DNA from: Cyanophora paradoxa
Taxonomy: Eukaryota > Glaucocystophyceae > Cyanophorales > Cyanophoraceae
Length of the DNA stretch: 64,000 bases
Assembly (NCBI GenBank): GCA_004431415.1
Contig: QPMI01000436.1
Coordinates: 582,298-646,297 of the forward strand
Reading direction: 5' to 3'
Position 1 is the first letter of the stretch, and every line of letters starts with the position of its first letter. Shown here piece by piece: positions 44,095-54,387 of the stretch. The notes under the pieces were generated by a model, which did not search any database, was not told the origin of the DNA, and was given only the letters and a program-made list of their open reading frames with translations. Position numbers and translations under genes: made by a program.

Positions 44095-46224
44095 ATGCCC
44101 CGCTTCGTATTCGTGAAAAAGCAGGTGGTGCAGGCTCCGCAGTATGGCGTGGAGCCGATCTCGCTGACTGTGGGCAGGCCCCAGGTGCGATCGGGCTCCG
44201 TGCTCAACAACGGGAACAGTACGTACGGCTTTCAGCTGAACTGGGTCGCGGTCACCAACGCCGTCAAGTACAAGGTGTACAGGGCGACCAGCATCAACGG
44301 CCCTGGGATCTCGTGGCCACGGTGAATGCGCCAACCGTCACCTACACGGACTCTCCTTTAGTTTGGGGCCCAGCGACTCTACCGCGTGGCGGCGGTTCGC
44401 GAACAGGGCAGCAGCAGCACGGGCTCTGATGGCAAAGCCCCGCCCACAACCTACGCACAGTCGCTTCTCTACACCCACGAGGGTGCCATGAGCAATTACA
44501 TTCTCTTCCAAGGCATAGGCGGCTTCAGCCCGCAGATCGAAGCCTACACCACGCTCACGACCGCCACGGCCCAGACCTACGGCGATTTTATTGCCGGGGC
44601 GGCCCCGCGTCTTCGGGCTTCCCGAAACCCGCCATAGTCGTCACAATCAACTGGGTGGCCATGGAGGGCGCGGACTCGATTCGAATTTACAGGAACGGTA
44701 CGCCAATCGGATTTGCGAGCAGTGCCCTGTCTACCTCGTACATTGACGATAGCACTGCTCTTACGTGGGGCACGGAATACTCTTACCAGGTGGCCGGCAT
44801 CGTGGGCGGTGTCGAATACGACAAGTCCGATCCGCTCCTGGTCTGGACTATGCCAAACGCCCCACGAACGTGACGGCATCAGCACCCAACGACCAGCAGC
44901 AGCCTGTCAGCCTCAGCTGGACTGCGTCCACGGGAGCGACGGGATACAAGATTTACAGAGACGGGGCCTACCTCACAGACTCCGCGACCAACTCCTACAG
45001 CGACACGACCACCGTCTGGGGTACAGGGTACGAGTACCAGATCTCCGCGACGAACACGGGAGGGGAGGGCCGAAGAGTATTGCGGCGTACGTCACCACGG
45101 ACCCGGGGGCGCCCACTGGGCTCACTGCAACCCCCGCGGCGGGGCAGCACAGCCTGTTGTGCTCGAGTGGTCGGTGCCGGTGACGGGCGTCACCGTCTCC
45201 TACAACATCTACAGGGGTGGCGTGTTCCTTGCCAGCGACACGAGCAGCCCCTTTTCGGACACAACGACCGTTTACGGAACCACTTACACTTACACCATCA
45301 AGGGCGTCAACCAGATCGGCGAGGAAGGCCCTCAGTCCTCGTCTGCCAGTGCAACAACTGCAAACGCTCCTGTTTTGGGTACATTCTCCTACACCGGGCC
45401 GACCAGACTTTCGTAGTACCAACGGGGACTGTGGCTGTGCGTGTCATCGTATGGGCGGCCGGGGGTGGAGGCGGAGAACGCGCAGGTACGGGGGTCCGTG
45501 GAGGCGCGGGTGCTTGCGTAGTTGGTACATTGGCTGTGTCCTCGGGGAGACGCTCATCCTTGTTGTTGGATGCGGCGGCCCAAAGGGTGTATCGGGACTG
45601 CCACTGCTACCGTCTACGGAGGTGGTGGAAGGGGCTGGAGCCATAGCGTCGATCCGGAGTACAAAAACGGCGCCGGTGGTGGTCGTTCTGCAATTCAGCG
45701 CGTTGCAGGGACCGACTTGGTTGTTGCAGGGCCGGAGGTGGGGGTACATGTGATTCGAATGGCGGCGGGGGAGTAGGCGGGGGTTGACCGGTGGTGCGGC
45801 TGGGTTGGTTGGAGTAACCGGAGAGATACCGGCTCAAGGAGGCACCCAAACCGCTGGCGGAGCCGGTGTTGTGGCCTCAGGGGCCAGGCCCAGCAACCCG
45901 GGAACTTTGCGCCAAGGTGGAGAGACTGGGCCTGATTCAAGCGGCTACAGGTTCGGTGGTGGTGGTGGTGGTGGTTACTTCGGTGGAGGCTCTGGGTCCA
46001 GCAGGAGCGGAGTGTCAGAGAACCCAATAGCAAGAATGTTTGGAGGTGGCGGTGGCTCGAGCTACATAGGAAACTTGACGGATGCTACGGTGTATCCTGG
46101 GTCCGGCCAGGTGGCAGGAAATAGCGGAGACGCTCACTACGCAGCAGGCATTGGTAGGGGCGGCAACGGTGGCTCGTCTTTCAGCGACGGTGGCAACGGT
46201 CGAATTGTGATACTCGCGGTGTAG
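44095..46224 (+). CDS. Fibronectin-III repeat and glycine-rich fibre (attachment) protein
   Basis: Starts MPRFVFVKKQVVQAPQYG. About five FN3-like units follow, each with a W/Y core, YxVYRxxxxxGP or YKIYRDGAYL, and a T-S-Y-xD-xT/S-TxxWGTxYxYQV ending (44215-44340, 44640-44850, 44870-45070, 45100-45350). Then comes a domain FVVPTGTVAVRVIVWAAGGG and a long Gly-rich end (GGGGGGYFGGGSG) to stop at 46224, the type seen in giant-virus and phage adhesins. About 700 residues. At least seven single-base shifts interrupt it. A role in host-surface binding is inferred. Confidence 0.65.
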
Positions 46225-46244
46225 TTATTCCTAGTTGTTCCAGA

Positions 46245-47303
46245 TCAGCTCGCCAGTGCCGCTACCTGGTCTTTGAGAGTTTGAACTTCTTGTGAAAGTT
46301 CCTGAATTGCCTTCAACGACAGGGAAATGAGCCTGTCGTAGTTTACCCGAGAAATCCATCCGCGTTCTCGAAAACGAGACTCGGGAAGACGCCTTGGACT
46401 TCCTGTGCGATGAGACCGTAATCCGTTTTCGAACCCCCGAGGATGTGTTCTTCCAGGTGAACGACACGGGATTCAGCTGCAGCAGAAGAGGGAGAATGCC
46501 CGACATGCTCGCGACATTTTCTTTCAGGCGGCTATCGCTCGACGAGTTTGTCAGGTATCCTTGAGCATCCGAATAAACGGCTCGGTTTCCATCGCCCGTG
46601 AGCGTCGAGACGATGAGCCGACCCGTGATGCCAACGCCGACGGTTCCGCACAGCAGTCGTTCGGTGCCGTTGTTTCTCAAGGATAGACCAGAGCTGACGC
46701 TTCCGCTATCAACGATTGAAGTGTTTGCTATGCTTAGGCCATTAGTAGGGCCTTCGATTGCCGAGGTAAATAGAGTACCTGTAACACCAACGCCAAGAGT
46801 CCCACAGAGGAGTCTATCGTTTTCGTTGTACTTTATAGCTACGCCTGAACCACCGCCATTTATGTACGGTGACGTTCCGGTAATTTGCAGCTTATCGTCC
46901 AATGTAACGATGCCCGCCAAGTTTGAAGCCCCGCTCACCCTAAGCCCCCCACCACGTTTGCTCCGCCTCCTTGCACATACAGAGCCGCATTCCCCTCCCC
47001 GTTCACAGTCCCATTAAAGGTCACCTGATTCGTGGTGTACCCGCTCCCGTCCCAGGCCCCGTTCGTGACGGTGAGCCTCTGCGTCCTCACGCGCCCCGGC
47101 ACGGCCGACCCGCCCTCCCGCGTGCGCATCTTGTCGCAGCGCAGCTCGCCGACGCGGACGAGGTCGGCCTCGGAAAAGGGGACGGCCGTGGCGTTGTAGG
47201 GGGCCTCGGTGGCCTGGTTTCCGAGGGTGGTCTCCTTAATCGTGTGATCGCCCTTGTGATTCACGCTGGCAGCATAGGTAAATAGAGGGACAGCGACCGA
47301 CAT
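46245..47303 (-). CDS. Tail-fibre-like protein with S74 intramolecular chaperone
   Basis: Start at 47303 (MSVAVPLFTYAASVNHKGD), preceded by GATTTTCTGATG and AAAAATG. Beta-helical repeats follow, including a duplicated unit (RLLCGTLGVGVTGTLFTSAI / RLLCGTVGVGITGRLIVSTL). Then comes SDSRLKENVASM with LLLQLNPVSFTWKN, the signature of the peptidase-S74/endosialidase chaperone domain, which folds trimeric fibres and cleaves itself off. Shifts near 46940, 46440 and 46355 lead through YGLIAQEVQGVFP to a coiled-coil end (AIQELSQEVQTLKDQ) and stop at 46245. About 350 residues. Unusual for an algal-virus-like element; typical in phage and some giant-virus fibres. Confidence 0.75.
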
Positions 47304-47316
47304 TTTTGGATTGCAT

Positions 47317-47326
47317 CAGAAAATCG
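47317..47326 (-). promoter_or_regulatory. Virus promoter-like motif GATTTTCTGA
   Basis: On the minus strand, 13-23 nt before the ATG at 47303, within the 25-bp gap after the preceding gene's stop at 47328. Confidence 0.55.
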
Positions 47327-47327
47327 A

Positions 47328-49123
47328 TTACATAAGCAGCTTGCCGATCGCGGTCCAATGAATAAAAAGCTGGACAATTTGGGTGGGCGTGACCGTCATT
47401 CTGGGTTGGAATCTCACTTTAACTGTAAAGCCAGTGTGACTCACCGCCGTGACGTTGGCCCGTAGAAATCGACATCCGTGCTGCCGCCGGGATTGATGTC
47501 GAACGAGGGGTTACGTTAATAACCGGCGTTGGGTTTGCTGGGGTCCCCAGTCCGCCTCCAGTGTCGTACGCCTGTCCGAATGTAATGTTGAACGTCACCG
47601 TGTATGTTGAATTGATGTTAAACTCCGTGTACGCAGCGTAGGAGTGGAAGGACGTGCCGTGCGTTATGTACGCATCCATGTTCACGTTTCTGTGCCCGTG
47701 GCTGGTGAGCGAGTACTCTGTGTGACTGTGCGTAGAGGGTGGGAAGGAAGTGGGTCGGTCGATGACATTATCCCAGTACACATTGTGACTGTGTGTAGAG
47801 GGGGGGAAGGTAAGTGGCTTGCCCGTTACGTTGTCCCAATCCACGGAGATGTTCGTCAAGTCCGGGGCCGTCCAGTCGCTGATCTGAGAGATGGTGTGCT
47901 GGTGGTCTGCGTGGGGATACGTACTCGGCTTCCCCGTGATGCTATCCCACGCCCACGTTGTTGGTATCACGGGTATCGTCGGCCTCCCGCTGAGATCTGC
48001 ATACGCCCCCGTGTGTGCCACCGTCGCCAGCTGCGGCACGGCAACGCCCACGGTGCTCACGGCCTGGCTCGCCCCCGGCGCCATGTGCCACTCGTAGTTC
48101 TGCGATGCAAACACGGGCTGGCCTGGCTCGGGCGCCCAGTACTCGATGCCTTTGGCGATCTTCTTGGTGTATGGTGCTGCAGGCCTGTCAACCAATTTAT
48201 CGACGTAGGCCTTGGGTACCAGCCAGTTTGCCTTGGGCTCTGCGAATTGATCCCGTTGTCTATGAAGGCCCCGTAATTCCTGAAGGCCTCGGCCTCCCAC
48301 CAATCCTGCATGCGGAAGGTCCCGGGAATCTCGAGGCGCGAGTTGGCGTCCGCCAGGCGGGCCACCTGCGCCCTCCGTTCGACGAGACGCCCGAGTGACG
48401 GATGGCCGAGCCGAATTCGCGCCTTAGGGCTTCGATGTGATTGATCCTGTTGAGGCCCTCCTGGTAGACGGCAATTAAGACGCGCTTCCGCCCCTTGGTC
48501 TCCTCCTTTATCATCTGCTTCAGGTCGCGCATAAGTCGACTCAGGGCGAGCGAAGTCGACCGAAGCCCTCCTGCATTTTAACGGTGAGCTGGGAGAGGAA
48601 GAGCACGGTCGCGCGATCGATTTCGAGCAGGGTCTTCTGGTCCTTGGGGTACGGTAATCGTTGATGCTGTTGTCGAGCGCGCGAATGAAGGCCTGCAGCT
48701 CCTTCGGCTCCTTGATTTCGTTTAACCGCAGCTCCTGGGCCAAGAGCGAGGCCATTTCGCGCGCCTCCGAGGGTCGTACACACCCAAAAATCCGGAGCCC
48801 AGCTCGCCCTCCAGCCGATTAATTCGGTTGCGCAGCTGGCTCGCCTCGTCGCCCCACGTCTCGACGCCCCAGTCGTAGATCTGTTGCGAGAGCTCCGCGA
48901 TGAACTGTATGGTGTCGGTCGCCCAGTCGACGGGGTACTTGAAAAAGTTCTTCACGATTTCTTCCGCGCTGCGCCGTTGATGATATCCACGATCACCTGC
49001 GCGATGGCGCCCGCGAGGATGGACAGGCCAAGTCCGCCCACCGTGCCGATCCTCATTTTCGTGAGGGCGCTCAGGGCGGACGACATGCCCGTCTGAAGGC
49101 CAAAGAGCCGACCGTCATGATCA
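47328..49123 (-). CDS. Viral tail-fibre-like protein with hydrophobic N terminus
   Basis: The start at 49123 overlaps the previous stop (ATGA). The N terminus has a hydrophobic glycine-rich helix (VGGLGLSILAGAIAQVIVDII), then helical/coiled segments (ATDTIQFIAELSQQIYDW; LRNRINRLEGEL). From about 48.2 kb come phage-tail-fibre repeats, ITGKPSTYPHADHQHTISQI, WDNVTGKPLTFPPSTHSH and DNVIDRPTSFPPSTHSHTEY, with the His-x-His motif that binds metal in trimeric fibres. The end FTVKVRFQPRMTVTPTQ is a receptor-tip-like domain, stop 47328. About 590 residues with many single-base shifts. Likely a virion fibre anchored at its N terminus. It could instead be two genes (boundary near 48955). Confidence 0.6.
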
Positions 49124-50505
49124 TCTGATCGCGGAACGTATCGAAGAACTCGGCCTCCCTATCTTGCCCTGCGAGAGCGCCTGGTAGGCCGAGAGCAGGC
49201 CGCCGGCCGTCGCCAGCCCAAGGCCCGCCGCCGCCGCGCCCGCCCGCCGCATGGCCCGCGAGCCCGTACCCCCGAGCCGGCGCCCACCAAGTCGATGCCC
49301 GCCCCCTGAAATAAATCGGCTGCCCCGAAAGACATGCCGTCGTTGTTCGCCGTACCCGCCGCCGAGAAGAGCGTCTCGGCGCTGAGGGCCTCCTTGGCCA
49401 CCCCGGGCCGCCTTGCCCTCGGGCGCCCCAGGTACGCGTCGCGCTGCTCTTTGGTGGTGAATCGCTCGAGGTCGAAATCGGCGAGGGCGTCGGCGGTGGC
49501 GCGGTTCCAGTCGCCGTAGGGCATGAGGGCGTTGCGCAAAATAACGTCCGAGTCGCCCATCACGCGCCTGTCGAGCGTCTGAAACACGCCCTCGGAGGGC
49601 AGGCGGGCGGTGCCCGGGCGCATCTCCTCCACGGAAACGTCGTCCCTCTCCGCGAGTGTGATGTCGTCTGGGCTGGCCAAGCCGACGCCCGCGCCCTCAT
49701 CGGCGTACGCCCTTCCCCTTCGTTTTAATATTTGATTGGCCTCCCGTTTCAATGCTTGGTACTCTGTCTCTACCTTGGTCTTTCTTGCCTCTTCCTCTGC
49801 CGCCTTGCGCTCTGCGATCTTCCGCCTCTGCTCTTCTATCTCGGCGTTGCGTCTCGCCGCGTTCTCCTTCGCCTGCTGCTTCCGCTCTTCAATCACCCTG
49901 TTTGCGTACTCCTTGTCCGCTTGGGCCTTTCTGTAGCGCTCCTCGATCTGACTCTTGGCCTCGTCTCCTCTCTTCCTTAGATCGCCCATGAATGCCGTCG
50001 TATCTATGTGAATCTTGTATTTGGCGGGTGGGTGCTCACGTTTGAAGGCCTCCAGATCGCGCACCATGGCATCGTACTGCGCGAGCCCCTCCGCTGGAAT
50101 GATGGCTCTTCGCATTTCCCAAAATTTGCTCAGCTTGCCCACGTAATCGACCATGGAGAGGTACGCGCTCTGTGCGCCCGCGCTCACCGTTTTCGGATTG
50201 GCTCGCAGCTCTGCCACAAACTTTCCCTTTTGCATCCGGTACAGTGACCATTCGAGGGCTCCCCGCCATAGGCTCACTTCCGTCCGCAGTTCGCGGTGCA
50301 TCTCCTCCACGTCGCCGTATGCTATCCAGATGGCATCGCTGATGGGCCTCTGAACAGCCTGACGCTCAAAGTTTTTCCACTTCTCATCGGCCATCTTTCT
50401 CCTCAGTTCTTCGGCGTCTTTCTGACCCCTTCCCGTCAGCTGATCCATAACGTAGCTAAAGTCGCGCATGTTCTCTTCCATGGCGCGGACCTGTCCCCGA
50501 TGCAT
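49120..50505 (-). CDS. Viral coiled-coil protein with hydrophobic C terminus
   Basis: Starts at 50505 (MHRGQVRAMEENMRDFSYVM), 9 nt after the in-frame TGA of the previous gene. Long helices include a highly charged stretch (EERKQQAKENAARRNAEIEEQRRKIAERKA, split over positions 49780-49890). The C terminus turns Gly/Ala-rich and hydrophobic (AAAAGLGLATAGGLLSAYQ) after a shift near 49275, with stop TGA at 49120 overlapping the next ATG. About 460 residues. A rod- or spike-base-like structural part is inferred from its place in the cluster. Confidence 0.55.
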
Positions 50506-50514
50506 TTCCTTCTT

Positions 50515-51584
50515 TCAGTTTTTGAGCTCCGAGCGGTAAAAATCCATCTGCGCCCCCTGAACGTCTCCAGTCGTCGCTTACGCTCCGCTACCTTCGGCTC
50601 CTCCAGCCGTGCAAATTCCTCGTCTGATGCAGTTTGCATTGCCTTCAGTCGTTCCTCTTCTGTCTTGGCAGCTGCCTCCTCGTCCGCCCTGCGCCGCTGC
50701 TCTAACGCGTCGAAGAGGGCCCTCTGATCCTCGAGCGTGAGGCCAATGAGCTCTTCCACCTGGTCGCTCCTACCCAGCCGCGCGAAGGGCAGCCTCTCGG
50801 CGGCCGGCCTCGGATCGGGCCTCGGCGTCGTCTGCGTCTCGGCCGTCCCCATGGGCGAGCGAGCCTCTGCCGTGGCCGCGTACTTGAGCAGCCTCTGTGC
50901 CAGCTCGTCCGCGTTGGCCTTGAATTTTTTCGACTGCTCGTCCGCGCGCTCGGCGGCCTCCTTTAAATTTTTGATTTCCTCCCGGAGCCTGTTCGCCTCC
51001 TGCACCGCCCCCGTTTGCAGCTCTCCTGCCTTTCTCCTCGTTTCCTCTTCCTCTTCCAGCAGCTGCCTTCTCGTCTCTGCCTCCTTTTCCAATTTCTTCT
51101 TCCTATCCTCGATCTCTTTCCTCTGCGCCTCAAGCAGCTCGGTGCCTGCGGTCAGCGCTTCAATTTCCTGCAGCTTTTTCGCCTTGGCGGCTTCCCTTTG
51201 CTCGTTTATCCTCTTCAGCTCCTCCTCGGCGTCGAGTATCATTTTCGTGCGCTCTTCCGCGACCTGGCGCTCTGCCGACCTTAGCGCGGTGAGGGCGCTC
51301 TCTTCCTGCCTTTGCGCGTCTGTCATCAGCTTGTTCGCTTCCGCCTTCTTCTCCGCGACCTCTGTCATTTCCTTGTCTTTCAGCTCGCTCCATTGCTTCT
51401 TTTCGTTCTCGAGTTTGTAGTACTCGCGCTGCGCGTCCTCGGTATCGAATTTAATGGGGGTCTCGCGTTCAGCTCGTCGATTTGCCTCACGAACCCTTCC
51501 GATCCTTGTAGTATTTGATGCCGCCTACGATGAGGGCGCCCCGAAGATGGCCGTTGAAGTGGCGAGGCCTGCTACCTTATCCAT
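50515..51584 (-). CDS. Viral membrane-anchored coiled-coil protein
   Basis: Start at 51584 overlaps the preceding gene's TAA by 8 bp. N terminus MDKVAGLATSTAIFGALIVGG is a predicted membrane helix, followed after shifts (51549, 51497, 51475) by about 300 residues of dense coiled coil (EKKAEANKLMTDAQRQ; EEELKRINEQREAAKAKK) ending FYRSELKN and TGA at 50515. About 355 residues. No family recognised; it resembles virion coiled-coil proteins by composition only. Confidence 0.55.
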
Positions 51585-52508
51585 GCCCTCCCGCCTGAGC
51601 CGCCGCCACCCGAGCCGCTGCTGCCCCGCCCCGCCCACTGGCGTGCCGCTGGAGCCCCCTCCGCCCCCGTGCCTGTACCCCACCCCGGTGCCTGTACCCC
51701 CACCCCGGTGCCTGTACCCCACCTCCCGTGCTTCCACCACCCGTACCCCACCCGGAATCGCACCCGGCACCTTGGGCCCGCCGATGATGTCGTCGTACAG
51801 GTGGCGGTGCGCCCAGTCCGTGATGTCGGCCTTCACGTGCGGGTGCTTGACGAGGGCGTACCTCTCGTCGTGGAAGTGGTCCTTCAGCGCCCAGTTCTGC
51901 GTCTTCGCCCAGTCCGAGCGATCGGGGAGCACGTCGGGCGCCGTTGGGATGCGGCCCCCGCCCGTCGTCTCCGGCGTCTCGCCCGTCCTGTCGGCGCTCA
52001 GGGCGCGGATGTTGACCTTGAAGTGGTCGAACCACGCGAAAAACTCCTCCCTGTCGCGCCTGTACTGCTCGGGCTCCATGCTCGGCAGCGCCTGGCGGCT
52101 CCAGTAGATGTGGCGCAGGGGGCCCGCGATGCGCTCGAGTGCGTTGTACCCGGGCCTCACGTCTCCCTCTGCGCCCTTTAGAGTCAGTTTCACGAGGTTC
52201 AGGGTGGCATCCTTTGCGGTGACCGAGTTTGCGATTTTCACGTCGGCCGCCCTCTTGATAATGTTCCAGTCCACGCCCGTCTCGGTCGTCACGCCCCAGA
52301 GCCCCTTGATAATTGCGGTGAGGTCACCGTAATCGTCCAAGGTACCGACGGACGTCAGGAAATCGCTGTAGGTCGCGCCCTTGCGCAGCCTTATCTCATC
52401 CGCGTAAATTCCCCTCACGCTCAGGCTCCCGTCTATCGCGAAGGCACCGTTCAGCACCTCGTCCGGATTCGGGATGGCCATGCGCCAGGGGTCGTCGAGC
52501 ATCGACAT
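51577..52508 (-). CDS. Viral structural-type protein with glycine-rich end
   Basis: Start at 52508 (MSMLDDPWRMAIPNPDEVLN), preceded by AATTTTTCTCTCTCG and AAAATG. Contains FAIDGSLSVRGIYADEIRLR, a typical beta-fibre head found in phage-like tail proteins, then helical parts (PEQYRRDREEFFAWFDHFK) and His-rich HDERYALVKHPHV and WAHRHLYDD, similar to tail-fibre repeats. The end holds three near-identical GTGVGYRHGG-type units (51665-51725), low-complexity DNA of CCTGTACCCC repeats. Terminates TAA at 51577. About 310 residues; virion component by inference. Confidence 0.6.
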
Positions 52509-52533
52509 TTTATCCGCGAGAGAGAAAAATTAA

Positions 52534-53010
52534 CTAATGCTCCGCGTCCCACGTCCACTTCAGCTTGCCGCTCACCTCGCCCGTTGTCCAGCGGCCCACG
52601 GGCACCTGCCAGAAAACGTCGGCGTAGGGGTAATCGGGCCTGATAGTGATCTGCTCGTCACGCAGCCAGCGGTAGGCCTCGGAGGCGTCGCGAATCTTTG
52701 GCTCCCAGTATTCCCCACCCGTGCCGTTCGGCAGCGAGTACCCCTCCCTTGCTACCCGTACCCTGTAAAAGTGATCGCCCATTAGCGTGTCTACCCCCCT
52801 GTACTCGAATTCTACGATTAAGGCCAAGTCCTGCCATGCGCTCTCACCGAGACGGATGTGACTGAGGCTGTGCAGCAGCCCGTATTTAATTGGACCAGAG
52901 GCGGTTACAAGATCGACTCTGTAAGTAAGGGGCGAGGGGTAGCCAGGCACGCCCGTAAAGGTACGCGTCTTGACGCCCGAGCCCTTTCGCGGGAATATGA
53001 TCAGGCGCAT
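52534..53010 (-). CDS. Viral protein of 158 residues, unknown
   Basis: Unbroken frame starting MRLIIFPRKGSGVKTRTF at 53010, preceded by GATTTTCGCAGG and AAATG. Mixed beta strands (LALIVEFEYRGVDTLMGDHFYRVRV) and aromatic C terminus (VSGKLKWTWDAEH). It lies 25 bp from its neighbours on both sides, in the structural cluster. No family recognised. Confidence 0.6.
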   Translation of the reverse strand: MRLIIFPRKGSGVKTRTFTGVPGYPSPLTYRVDLVTASGPIKYGLLHSLSHIRLGESAWQDLALIVEFEYRGVDTLMGDHFYRVRVAREGYSLPNGTGGEYWEPKIRDASEAYRWLRDEQITIRPDYPYADVFWQVPVGRWTTGEVSGKLKWTWDAEH

Positions 53011-53039
53011 TTAAGGGGGCCTGCGAAAATCTAGTCGGC

Positions 53040-53488
53040 CTACTTAGCGTAGGCCCAGAGGCCGAAGTTCTTGACGATGAAGGCGTTGTTCTTCTTGGTG
53101 GCGCCCGTGATGTCGGTGAAGCGCACGCGCAGCTCCTGGAATTTGTCGTACGCGACGTAATTCGGGCGCACGGCCATGGGCACCTCGAACCAGTAAAGGA
53201 TGGTGTTTTCCAGGCCGTCGTGGCCCACGTCGGAATCACGACCTTGTTGATGCACGCGTTCACGTTCGAGATGGTCGTGACGTTCAAATCGGGCACGTCC
53301 ATCAGCAGCACGTTTACGGTTTTCGCGGCGGTGGGGTCCGGAATCGCGGTCGTGTCCAGCTCCAGGTAGACTCCCTTGATCTGCAGCGTGTCGATGTCGG
53401 AGGGGATCTGGTTCAGCCTGAGGCGCCAGAAGCCCTCGGAATCCTGCGTCTCTCCGTTCGACTGGACGTAGAGGTTAACGCAGGACAT
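53040..53488 (-). CDS. Viral beta-rich protein, possible capsid-associated
   Basis: Start 53488 (MSCVNLYVQSNGETQDSEGF), preceded by AATTTCTCAGCCCC. Segments RLRLNQIPSDIDTLQIKGVYLEL, VNVLLMDVPDLNV and, after one shift near 53235, ILYWFEVPMAVRP and LRVRFTDITG end in LWAYAK at 53040. About 149 residues of alternating strands, the size and look of a single jelly roll (penton-like or minor capsid), but this is inference from pattern only. Confidence 0.55.
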
Positions 53489-53517
53489 TATTTAGGGCCT
53501 TAGGAGGGGCTGAGAAA

Positions 53518-53706
53518 TTAAGCCCGCTTCGGTCCCATGTTCAGGAGGGTGGGCCCCACGAAGTAGTAGCCCGCGAATTGTGCGAGGAGGATCCGCAGCA
53601 GGTAGTAGCGCGCGGGCGACATGTACGCAACGGCGCCGAGGGTCAGGAGGCTGCCCAGGTAGCGCGAATCGCTGAGGATGTTGTCGAGGCTCGGCAGGGA
53701 CATCAT
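53518..53706 (-). CDS. Small viral membrane protein (62 aa)
   Basis: Intact frame MMSLPSLDNILSDSRYLGSL at 53706, with one or two hydrophobic helices (LLTLGAVAYM; YYLLRILLAQFAGYYFVG) and a basic end GPKRA. Preceded by AATTTCTGAAAGG. Typical of small virion membrane proteins; no homologue recognised. Confidence 0.6.
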   Translation of the reverse strand: MMSLPSLDNILSDSRYLGSLLTLGAVAYMSPARYYLLRILLAQFAGYYFVGPTLLNMGPKRA

Positions 53707-53726
53707 TCTCGGGTTTAAGGCCCCTT

Positions 53727-53736
53727 TCAGAAATTT
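53727..53736 (-). promoter_or_regulatory. Virus promoter-like motif AATTTCTGAA
   Basis: On the minus strand, about 21-30 nt before the ATG at 53706; overlaps the stop region of the upstream gene. Confidence 0.5.
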
Positions 53737-54085
53737 ACTTGGGCATGAAGAAATTCCTGACGCGCTCTCCCTCCTCGTGCAGCGCCCACTGCAGCCGGTC
53801 GATGACGGCGGCCATCACGGGCGGGCTCGCGGCGGGGTTCTTCGCGTACGCCCGGGCGTCCTCTGCCATCTGGGGGTGGTACTGCTCGACGCGCTTGGCG
53901 TAGCTCGCGATGGCGCGGCGGGTGCACCGATCCAGGTCAGCCGCCATTTCCGCCGGTGCCTTCGGCTGCTGCTGCTTCTTTCGCGCGTAAGTCCTAAGAA
54001 GCCAAGGGTAGGCCGCGGTGCTGCTGCTGGAGTTGCTGGGCGCTGGAGCCTCTGCGCTGGGGGCTGGTGTCGCGGGAGTCTCCAT
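53735..54085 (-). CDS. Viral protein of 116 residues, unknown
   Basis: Intact frame. Pro/Ala/Ser-rich N terminus (METPATPAPSAEAPAPS), then a helical domain (DLDRCTRRAIASYAKRVEQY; VMAAVIDRLQWALHEEGERV) ending MPK. It lies in the structural cluster. No family recognised. Confidence 0.6.
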   Translation of the reverse strand: METPATPAPSAEAPAPSNSSSSTAAYPWLLRTYARKKQQQPKAPAEMAADLDRCTRRAIASYAKRVEQYHPQMAEDARAYAKNPAASPPVMAAVIDRLQWALHEEGERVRNFFMPK

Positions 54086-54097
54086 TTCCCATGTTCT

Positions 54098-54364
54098 CTA
54101 GAAAAAAACGGGTACCGGTTTGCGTCATCTGAATGTCGACGTGGTGCGGCCCTATGTTCTGCGTGCTCTCGCGCCTCTGCTGCTCCGGTGGGGGTTCGGG
54201 CTCGGGCTGTCCGCGGCGGACGACCCTAAGGGCCGCCGCCTTCAGGGCGCCCAGCACTGTGTTGGGGCCGACGCGCTCCGTGCCGCCCAGCAGCTCCGAG
54301 ACCAGGAAGAGCGCGCCGCAGACGACGGTGATGATGTCCGAGTGGGTGCATTCCCCTGGAACAT
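54098..54364 (-). CDS. Small viral membrane protein
   Basis: Start 54364 (MFQG), preceded by AAATCTGACGG and GCGAAAATG. After a one-base shift near 54352 a hydrophobic segment follows (IITVVCGALFLVSELLGG), then a Pro/Glu/Gln-rich cytoplasmic-type tail. The end is either 54098 (after a second shift) or 53994 if read straight, overlapping the next gene. About 85-120 residues. Confidence 0.45.
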
Positions 54365-54377
54365 TTTCGCGGGCCCG

Positions 54378-54387
54378 TCAGATTTAT
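54378..54387 (-). promoter_or_regulatory. Virus promoter-like motif ATAAATCTGA
   Basis: On the minus strand 14-24 nt before the ATG at 54364, touching the TAA of the HUH gene upstream. Confidence 0.5.

Noticed and set aside
49120-52508. A single giant structural protein from 52.5 to 47.3 kb
   Set aside because: In-frame stops combined with start codons (TAA/ATG overlap at 51577-51584, TGA at 50515 then ATG at 50505, ATGA at 49120-49123) support separate genes even though indels could mimic fusion.
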